Positions 56,818-64,000 of a stretch of 64,000 nucleotides of DNA are shown here, piece by piece (position 1 is the stretch's first letter; every line of letters starts with the position of its first letter). The position numbers and the translations under genes are program-made. Source of the DNA: Pantoea endophytica (GTDB lineage: Bacteria; Pseudomonadota; Gammaproteobacteria; Enterobacterales; Enterobacteriaceae); NCBI RefSeq assembly GCF_002858935.1, contig NZ_PJRT01000033.1:124001-188000 (forward strand). Reading direction: 5' to 3'. The notes under the pieces are model-generated. The model searched no databases. It was given only the letters and a program-made list of their open reading frames with translations, and was not told the DNA's origin.

Positions 56818-58752
56818 TTATGAAGATTTACGCACGCGCAGATACCATTCGCACAGCAGGCGTACTTGCTTGCGGGTATAGCCTTTTTCCATCATGCGAT
56901 CGACAAAATCATCGTGTTTTTTCTGCTCGTCCGTTGAGGTTTTGGTATTGAACGAAATCACCGGCAGCAACTCTTCGGTGTTCGAGAACATTTTCTTCTC
57001 GATGACCGTGCGCAGTTTTTCGTAACTTGTCCAGTTCGGATTGCGTCCGCTATTCTGCGCACGGGCACGCAGCACAAAGTTGACAATCTCGTTACGGAAA
57101 TCTTTCGGGTTACTGATCCCGGCAGGTTTCTCGATCTTTTCCAACTCGGCGTTCAGCGATTCGCGGTCAAACAGCTGTCCGGTGTCAGGATCGCGGTACT
57201 CTTGATCCTGAATCCAGAAATCAGCGTAGGTGACGTAGCGATCAAAGATGTTTTGACCGTATTCAGAGTAGGACTCCAGATACGCGGTCTGAATCTCTTT
57301 ACCGATAAACTCGGCGTATTTTGGAATCAGGTAGCCTTTCAGGTGCTCCAGATACTTCTCGGCTTGATCCTGAGGGAACTGCTCGCGCTCAATTTGCTGC
57401 TCCAGCACGTAGAACAGATGCACCGGGTTGGCCGCCACTTCAGCATGGTCAAAGTTGAACACGCGCGACAGGATTTTAAACGCGAAGCGGGTTGAAAGAC
57501 CGTTCATGCCCTCATCAACGCCCGCGTAATCGTGATACTCCTGCCAGGATTTGGCTTTTGGATCGGTATCTTTCAGGCTTTCGCCATCATAGACGCGCAT
57601 TTTGGAGTAGATGCTGGAGTTTTCCGGCTCTTTCAAACGCGACAGAATCGAGAAGCGGGCCAGGGTTTCCAGCGTGCCCGGCGCGCATGGCGCAGTGGTC
57701 AACTCACTGTGATCCAACAGTTTGTTGTAGATCTTGATCTCTTCGGAAACGCGTAGGCAATAAGGCACTTTGACAATGTAAACACGGTCAAGGAACGCCT
57801 CATTGTTTTTGTTATTACGGAAGGTGACCCATTCTGATTCGTTGGAGTGCGCCAGAATGATGCCGTTGAACGGCAGGGCAGAAATCCCTTCGGTACCGTT
57901 GTAGTTACCTTCCTGCGTGGCGGTCAGCAGCGGATGCAGCACTTTAATCGGTGCTTTAAACATCTCAACGAATTCCATCACGCCCTGATTCGCGCGGCAA
58001 AGGGCACCTGAATAGCCGTATGCGTCAGGATCGTTTTGCGCGTGATTTTCCAGTTTGCGGATATCCACTTTACCAACCAACGCAGAGATATCCTGGTTGT
58101 TCTCATCGCCTGGCTCTGTTTTGGCAATTGCTACCTGCTCCAGAATTGACGGCCACACTTTCACCACTTTGAAGCGGGTGATATCGCCGCCAAACTCATG
58201 CAGGCGTTTCGCCGCCCAGGGCGACATGATGGTGCCCAGATAACGCCGTGGCACGCCATACTCTTTTTCCAGAATATTGGCGTCTTCCTGCGGGTTAAAC
58301 AGGCAGAGCGGATGATCGTTTACCGGGCTGCGCTCGCCGTCGGCGCTCAGCACATAGATCGGCACACGCTGCATCAGCGCTTTCAGGCGCTCGGCCAATG
58401 AGGATTTACCGCCACCCACCGGGCCCAGTAAGTAAAGGATCTGTTTCTTCTCTTCCAAACCCTGCGCGGCGTGTTTCAGATAAGAGACGATTTGCTCAAT
58501 CGCTTCCTCCATACCGTAAAACTCTTCGAAGGCCGGGTAGCGTCCCATGACGCGGTTGGAAAAGATTCGGGAAAGGCGAGGCTCTTGCGCAGTGTCAACC
58601 ATCACCGGCTCACCGATGGCCATTAATAGTCGCTCGGCAGCGTTGGCGTATGCACTGCGATCCTGTTTACAGATGGCGAGGAATTCCTGCAATGAGAACT
58701 CTTCGTCCTTGGCAGCTTCATAACGCTGACGATAGTGATCGAATATATTCAT
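56818..58752 (-). CDS. prkA: PrkA-type serine protein kinase YeaG
   Basis: 644 residues, the E. coli length. N-terminal AAA+ domain with Walker A LLGPVGGGKSSLAERL (about residue 108) and sensor/arginine-rich parts; the C-terminal part from about 420 is the PrkA kinase-like domain (ENPxx-free, ending RKQVRLLCEWYLRVRKSS). In E. coli yeaG is transcribed by sigma-54/NtrC in nitrogen starvation and by sigma-S. A sigma-54 promoter is visible upstream here. Confidence 0.96.
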   Translation of the reverse strand: MNIFDHYRQRYEAAKDEEFSLQEFLAICKQDRSAYANAAERLLMAIGEPVMVDTAQEPRLSRIFSNRVMGRYPAFEEFYGMEEAIEQIVSYLKHAAQGLEEKKQILYLLGPVGGGKSSLAERLKALMQRVPIYVLSADGERSPVNDHPLCLFNPQEDANILEKEYGVPRRYLGTIMSPWAAKRLHEFGGDITRFKVVKVWPSILEQVAIAKTEPGDENNQDISALVGKVDIRKLENHAQNDPDAYGYSGALCRANQGVMEFVEMFKAPIKVLHPLLTATQEGNYNGTEGISALPFNGIILAHSNESEWVTFRNNKNNEAFLDRVYIVKVPYCLRVSEEIKIYNKLLDHSELTTAPCAPGTLETLARFSILSRLKEPENSSIYSKMRVYDGESLKDTDPKAKSWQEYHDYAGVDEGMNGLSTRFAFKILSRVFNFDHAEVAANPVHLFYVLEQQIEREQFPQDQAEKYLEHLKGYLIPKYAEFIGKEIQTAYLESYSEYGQNIFDRYVTYADFWIQDQEYRDPDTGQLFDRESLNAELEKIEKPAGISNPKDFRNEIVNFVLRARAQNSGRNPNWTSYEKLRTVIEKKMFSNTEELLPVISFNTKTSTDEQKKHDDFVDRMMEKGYTRKQVRLLCEWYLRVRKSS

Positions 58753-59160
58753 AGCGATGCCCGTCCTTTCGTTTTTAGCACAGGTAAAGGAGCGTAATAA
58801 AAGTTTGTAGCAGCTCCCGGAAGATATTCTTTATTGAGTACAGCAACCCTTATGCCAACCTGACGTTTTTTTATCGGGATACACAATTCTTATGGTTACT
58901 CTGCTCGTACAAAAAAGTCTCGTCTTACATTTAACTGTAGAAGGCATTCAGAAAACCTGCAGCCACTTTTCTCCTTATTCGGCGATATATCAATAACAAA
59001 GTCTCATAAGCACTGAGGCAATCAACCTAAGCCGTGAGAGCGATGAAGCCACTGAGAATATTTCGCTATGCTGGTTAGAGAGCATCATTAAACGTTAACC
59101 GATAGCAAAATTTTGGTTAGACTCTGCGTGTGATTGTTATATTAATGGACTGAATAAATT
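58753..59160. other. prkA / mipA divergent intergenic region
   Basis: 408 bases without a gene. It holds the sigma-54 promoter of prkA at 58842 and an AT-rich tract before mipA. No clear NtrC site (TGCACC-N5-GGTGCA) was seen within 200 bases upstream of the promoter. Confidence 0.5.
58842..58858 (-). promoter_or_regulatory. Sigma-54 promoter of prkA-yeaH
   Basis: On the minus strand, TTGGCATAAGGGTTGCT has the invariant GG and GC with exactly ten bases between them and matches TTGGCAC-N5-TTGCT at all but one position. The predicted start is near 58830, about 80 bases before the prkA ATG. Confidence 0.72.
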
Positions 59161-59910
59161 GTGAACCAATTCAAACTTAAAGCGCTTACTCTGGCTATTC
59201 CTTGTTATTTTGCGGCGTTCGGCACTCATGCAGAACCCTTATCTCTTGGCGCTTCGGTGATTTATGCGCAGTCACCTTATCGGGGCGGACAAGACCGCTA
59301 TCTGCCGATTCCGGTGATTAATTATGAAGGTGAAAACTTCTGGTTCCGTAGCCTGCAAGGCGGCTATTACCTGTGGAAAGACCCGCAGAATCAGCTGTCG
59401 CTGACGGTGCTGGGATCGCCGCAGCAGTACGATCCGAAAGACAACGATTTGGGTGACATGAAAGCGCTGGATAAGCGCCGTATGACGCTGATGGCTGGCG
59501 CCAACTATCGCCACGTTGCCGATTGGGGTATCGTGCGCACCGCTCTGCTGGGTGATGTGCTCAATAACAGCAATGGGTTAATCTGGGATCTCACCTATCT
59601 ATATCGCTTTGATTTCGGCGCATTCAGCCTGACGCCGGGCATTGGTGCCATGTGGAACAGCGCCAATCAAAACCGTTATTACTACGGTGTTTCATCCCAT
59701 GAAAGTGCGCGAACCGGCATCGCTGAGTATCATCCAGACGACAGCTGGTCGCCGTATGTCGAGATGAATGCCAGCTACCAAATCAGCGAAAGCTGGAACG
59801 CCAGCTTGTCAGGTCGCTACACGCGCTTCGACAGCGAAATTAAAGACAGCCCGATGGTCGATAAGAGTGGCCAGTTCACACTCTGGACCGGCATCAGTTA
59901 CAGCTTCTAA
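59161..59910 (+). CDS. mipA: MipA/OmpV family outer-membrane scaffolding protein
   Basis: 249 residues. Signal peptide cleaved after GTHA. The beta-barrel protein has conserved PIPVINYEGENFWFRSLQGG and NRYYYGVSSHESARTGIAEY, and a C-terminal aromatic residue (TGISYSF) as in outer-membrane barrels. E. coli MipA links MltA with PBP1B and also affects antibiotic entry. The start is a GTG at 59161 with a weak ribosome binding site. Confidence 0.93.
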   Translation: MNQFKLKALTLAIPCYFAAFGTHAEPLSLGASVIYAQSPYRGGQDRYLPIPVINYEGENFWFRSLQGGYYLWKDPQNQLSLTVLGSPQQYDPKDNDLGDMKALDKRRMTLMAGANYRHVADWGIVRTALLGDVLNNSNGLIWDLTYLYRFDFGAFSLTPGIGAMWNSANQNRYYYGVSSHESARTGIAEYHPDDSWSPYVEMNASYQISESWNASLSGRYTRFDSEIKDSPMVDKSGQFTLWTGISYSF

Positions 59911-59917
59911 CGATTAA

Positions 59918-59947
59918 ATAAACGCCTCGTAATGAGGCGTTTTTCTT
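59918..59947 (+). terminator. Terminator of mipA
   Basis: AAACGCCTC-GTAAT-GAGGCGTTTTTCTT, eight bases after the stop. Confidence 0.9.
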
Positions 59948-59993
59948 ACATTGCACCAATTCAGAGCCCCATATCAGCGCAACAGGAGGAGTG

Positions 59994-60842
59994 ATGAAGA
60001 CTATCCAATTTCACGGTGAATCAGCTTTACCCGCTATTGGCCAGGGAACCTGGTATATGGGTGAGAATGCAGCGCTGCGCAGCCAGGAAGTGGGCGCACT
60101 GCAGGCGGGTTTAGATCTTGGACTTAAGGTTATCGACACGGCGGAAATGTATGCGGAAGGCGCTGCCGAAGAGGTGGTCGGCGAAGCGTTACGCGGCCGT
60201 CGCGATCAAGCCTGGCTGGTATCGAAGGTGTATCCCTGGAATGCCGGTGAAGTCGATGCTATCGAGGCCTGCGAGCGCAGTCTGCGCCGTCTGCAAACCG
60301 ATTACCTCGATCTCTACCTGCTGCATTGGCGCGGCAATGTCCCTTTAGAAGAAACCATTCGTGCGATGGGATCCTTGCAGCAGCAAGGCAAAATCCGCTA
60401 TTGGGGCGTCTCGAACTTTGACCATGACGATATGCTGGAACTGTGGCAAGAGCCCGGCGGCAAATCCTGTTTAACCAATCAGGTGCTGTACCACTTAGCG
60501 TCCCGCGGGATCGAGTACGATTTGTTGCCACAGTGTCAGCAGCGCGAGATGCCGATTATGGCCTATTGCCCGTTAGCGCAGGCTGGACGACTGCGACAGG
60601 CGCTGTTTAACGATGCGCATCTTAAACAGATTGCACAACAGAAGGGCATCAGCGTGGCGCAAGTGCTATTGGCCTGGGTGATCCGTCAGCAAGGCGTTTT
60701 GGCCATTCCTAAAGCCAGCAGCGTTTCACATGTGCAGCAAAACGCGGCCGCGCTAAGCATCAATCTGACTAATGAAGAGCTGAGCATCATTGATCGGGCG
60801 TTTCCTGCGCCTCAATCTAAAACTGCGTTAGATGTGGTTTAG
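59994..60842 (+). CDS. yeaE: Aldo/keto reductase YeaE
   Basis: 282 residues, TIM-barrel NADPH-dependent reductase. Catalytic tetrad: DTAEMYAEG (Asp, Tyr), VSKVYPW (Lys), LLHWRG (His). The NADPH-binding tail is IPKASSVSHVQQNAA. E. coli YeaE reduces methylglyoxal. AGGAGG precedes; an in-frame GTG sits at 59991, but ATG 59994 is better spaced. Confidence 0.94.
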   Translation: MKTIQFHGESALPAIGQGTWYMGENAALRSQEVGALQAGLDLGLKVIDTAEMYAEGAAEEVVGEALRGRRDQAWLVSKVYPWNAGEVDAIEACERSLRRLQTDYLDLYLLHWRGNVPLEETIRAMGSLQQQGKIRYWGVSNFDHDDMLELWQEPGGKSCLTNQVLYHLASRGIEYDLLPQCQQREMPIMAYCPLAQAGRLRQALFNDAHLKQIAQQKGISVAQVLLAWVIRQQGVLAIPKASSVSHVQQNAAALSINLTNEELSIIDRAFPAPQSKTALDVV

Positions 60843-60865
60843 CGGCGCAACGGCGCCGCATCTTA

Positions 60866-61738
60866 TTACTTATTAACGATACGAATCGTGGTGCCCAAAC
60901 GCGCAGGGGATTCACCCGCGCTTTTTAACGGCTTGCTAATGCGCGCCGTTTCCACGCACACCATAGTTTTATAGCCTTCATTTGGCATGTCCCCCATACT
61001 GCATGATAACTCCGGACCTGGATTCCACGTGACAACGTCACTCTGATAGTGGTGATAGACTTCAATCTGGCGTTTGCCCGCTTTATCGTGAATCACGCTG
61101 CAGTCATCCGCTGCGGTGTGAATACGATCCACGCGGTTGGGATAGGTCTGCTTGCCGTCGGATGCGCCAACAGCATTATCGTTAACCTTATCGATAAAAC
61201 TGTTACCTAATCCGCTCACTTCGACCTGAGAGATATCCGCAATCTGGAAGTAGCTGTGCAGCGCTGCGGTGGCTTCATAGTCGCCGTAAGCTTCCAGCTC
61301 AATTTCACAATGCTCAGCAATCCGGAAGCGAGCAAGCAGGGTGAAATCGTGCGGCCAGAGCTTTTTGGTTTGTGCGTTGCTTTCCAGCGTAAAAGTCAGC
61401 ATTACCGCATCTTCGTTTTCGTCATGGGCGGTCAGCGTCCACGGCATATTGCGTGCAAAACCGTGCGCCGGTTCACCTGCCGGACCAAACCACGGCCAGC
61501 AAATAGGTACGCCCCCGCGGATTGCTTTACCTGTAGTAAATGGGGTCTTTTCACTGAGCCAAATCACCGGTTTTTGGCCGCTAGGCTGCCACGAAAGCAG
61601 ATGCGCACCTTGCAGGGCAATCGCCGCACGCACTTTAGGATGGCTGATTACCACAATCGGCAAATCACTCTGCTGACGCTGTGACAGATAAGGGGTGATT
61701 TGATTCACTACCGGAAGGGTATAAAGCGTATCTTGCAT
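60866..61738 (-). CDS. yeaD: D-hexose-6-phosphate mutarotase YeaD
   Basis: 290 residues, galactose mutarotase-like beta-sandwich. Conserved GAHLLSWQP, GVPICWPWFGP and HGFARNMPWTL supply the His/Arg phosphate and sugar contacts; Glu and His in LHSYFQIAD complete the site. It interconverts anomers of glucose-6-phosphate. The frame is open to 61789, but ATG 61738 fits the family, and the longer form would contain the gapA terminator. Confidence 0.94.
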   Translation of the reverse strand: MQDTLYTLPVVNQITPYLSQRQQSDLPIVVISHPKVRAAIALQGAHLLSWQPSGQKPVIWLSEKTPFTTGKAIRGGVPICWPWFGPAGEPAHGFARNMPWTLTAHDENEDAVMLTFTLESNAQTKKLWPHDFTLLARFRIAEHCEIELEAYGDYEATAALHSYFQIADISQVEVSGLGNSFIDKVNDNAVGASDGKQTYPNRVDRIHTAADDCSVIHDKAGKRQIEVYHHYQSDVVTWNPGPELSCSMGDMPNEGYKTMVCVETARISKPLKSAGESPARLGTTIRIVNK

Positions 61739-61763
61739 GGTCAGACCTTCTCTTTTATCCAGT

Positions 61764-61795
61764 CGAAAAAAAGGGGCGACCGAAGTCACCCCTTG
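61764..61795 (-). terminator. Terminator of gapA
   Basis: On the minus strand, AAGGGGTGACTTCGGTCGCC then CCTTTTTTTCG: eight-base-pair stem with a T-run, between gapA and yeaD. Confidence 0.9.
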
Positions 61796-61813
61796 TCCGT
61801 TTAGCCGGTTAGC

Positions 61814-63150
<1,337 letters not shown>

Positions 63151-63561
63151 ATGGCTAAAGACACCGCACCCGACGCAAAAATTGCGCAGCTTTCCGAAAT
63201 GCAGCGCTATGTCACTCAGCATCGTGGAACGGAGCCCCCTTTCTCGGGCGCCTTGCTGCACAACAAGCAGGAAGGGATTTACCACTGCTTAGTTTGTAAT
63301 TCGCCGCTGTTTCTCTCCGAAACCAAATACGATTCAGGCTGTGGCTGGCCAAGTTTCTATCAGCCCTTCAGTGACGACGCTATCCGCTATCTGGAAGATG
63401 ATTCACACGGCATGCAACGGGTTGAGATTCGCTGTGGCAACTGTGATGCGCATTTGGGACATGTGTTCCCGGATGGCCCACAACCGAGCGGCGAGCGCTA
63501 CTGCGTGAACTCCGCCTCGCTAAACTTCACTGATGAGCAGGGCAATCAGCAAGAGGGCTAA
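63151..63561 (+). CDS. msrB: Peptide methionine-(R)-sulfoxide reductase MsrB
   Basis: 136 residues. Zinc ligands Cys46/Cys49 (CLVC) and CGNC at about 95-98; catalytic Cys118 in [18 protein letters not shown] motif present. Repairs Met-R-sulfoxide in proteins. Two bases separate its stop from yeaC, so they are co-transcribed. Confidence 0.97.
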   Translation: MAKDTAPDAKIAQLSEMQRYVTQHRGTEPPFSGALLHNKQEGIYHCLVCNSPLFLSETKYDSGCGWPSFYQPFSDDAIRYLEDDSHGMQRVEIRCGNCDAHLGHVFPDGPQPSGERYCVNSASLNFTDEQGNQQEG

Positions 63562-63563
63562 GC

Positions 63564-63845
63564 ATGAAACAGGAACTGGAAGCGATGCTGGAGGCGATGA
63601 CGCCGGAAGTGTACGAGCGGCTCTCCACGGCGGTTGAAATCGGCAAATGGCCAGATGGCGTCGCGCTGACGCCAGAGCAGAAAGAGAATTGTCTGCAGCT
63701 GGTGATGTTGTGGCAGGCTCGCCACAATGACGATCCGCAACATATGACCATTAGCAAAGGTGGGGATATGGTGATGAAATCGAAGAAACAGCTGAAAGAA
63801 GAGTTTGGCATTGAGCCCGACGTCACGCGCATCAACCTGCACTAA
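63564..63845 (+). CDS. yeaC: YeaC, DUF1315 protein
   Basis: 93 residues. Helical with conserved MTPEVYERLSTAVEIGKWPD and LTPEQKENCLQLVMLWQARH. Function unknown. Immediately downstream of msrB, as in E. coli. Confidence 0.94.
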   Translation: MKQELEAMLEAMTPEVYERLSTAVEIGKWPDGVALTPEQKENCLQLVMLWQARHNDDPQHMTISKGGDMVMKSKKQLKEEFGIEPDVTRINLH

Positions 63846-63850
63846 AAATC

Positions 63851-63880
63851 AAAAGGGCTGGTTCTCACCAGCCCCTTATT
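63851..63880. terminator. Bidirectional terminator, msrB-yeaC / pncA
   Basis: AAAAGGGCTGG-TTCTCA-CCAGCCCCTTATTTT between convergent genes. Confidence 0.85.
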
Positions 63881-63881
63881 T

Positions 63882-64000
63882 TCAGATTAATACCGCACCT
63901 TGTGCTTCCATCTGAGCGAAAGCAATTTCACTGTCATCCGGATTCAGGTTCACACCGCGGCAGCCCTCTTTAACCACCTCCACGTTGTAACCTAACTCCA
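63882..64000 (-). CDS. pncA: Nicotinamidase PncA, partial (C-terminus only)
   Basis: The minus strand encodes 39 in-frame C-terminal residues, ELGYNVEVVKEGCRGVNL followed by a segment ending AQGAVLI and a stop. The VxxxGCRGVN motif is typical of PncA. The rest, including the active-site Asp, Lys and Cys, lies beyond the window. The protein ends a few residues earlier than E. coli PncA (no DWEE-type tail). In E. coli pncA also follows yeaC. Confidence 0.85.
   Translation of the reverse strand, partial: ELGYNVEVVKEGCRGVNLNPDDSEIAFAQMEAQGAVLI

Overview
This window is a stretch of core chromosome from a gammaproteobacterium of the order Enterobacterales, most likely family Erwiniaceae and Pantoea-like. 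Nearly every gene is a clear orthologue of an Escherichia coli gene and lies in a recognisable order. The order is the kind seen outside the E. coli/Salmonella group, because the rnd and minE regions are adjacent. I infer the genus from overall protein similarity, the kdgR and wbaP content and the missing E. coli neighbours. No rRNA, tRNA, IS element, prophage or CRISPR array was found.

Layout. (1) 1-17 kb: exoX (cut by the window edge), holE, the copper-related copC-copD-yebY cluster, the sRNA SdsR, a small acidic ORF, a cold-shock gene followed by a ymcF-type microprotein with a non-AUG start, a short accessory patch (lipoprotein, two small membrane proteins, an alpha/beta-hydrolase, a methyltransferase), then pphA, rsmF, letA-letB, msrC, proQ-prc and htpX. 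(2) 17-28 kb: yebQ, kdgR, yobH, yebO, a 0.7 kb leader region, a stop-shortened yobF, cspC, rlmA, yobD, manXYZ, an upstream ORF coupled to yoaE, and yoaE. (3) 27-40 kb: pdeD, sdaA, nudL-pabB, yoaH, yoaB, yoaA, tsaB, a Slp-family lipoprotein, fadD, rnd. (4) 40-55 kb: minCDE, ycgL, ycgM-ycgN, dsbB, fadR, ycgB (SpoVR), dadA-dadX, an MFS exporter, an orphan wbaP-type sugar transferase, a yebV-like gene, nhaP2. (5) 55-64 kb: prkA(yeaG)-yeaH, mipA, yeaE, yeaD, gapA, msrB-yeaC and the 3' end of pncA.

How the genes fit together. Several sets work in one pathway: LetA/LetB in lipid trafficking, ProQ with the Prc protease, ManXYZ in sugar uptake, FadR with fadD (a FadR-like operator precedes fadD), MinCDE in division-site choice, DadA/DadX in D-alanine catabolism, and MsrC/MsrB/DsbB in thiol and methionine redox repair. 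The stress triad PrkA, YeaH and SpoVR/YcgB lies within about 13 kb, and a well-formed sigma-54 promoter precedes prkA.

No large new system is evident. The most promising unexplained signals are small: microproteins with unusual starts or sigma-S-type promoters, a yobF stopped early with conserved sequence beyond the stop, tandem perfect palindromes after the cold-shock unit, a hairpin over a methyltransferase ribosome binding site, and the regulatory region of the orphan wbaP-like gene. Statements about E. coli homologues rest on remembered sequences, not on a search.
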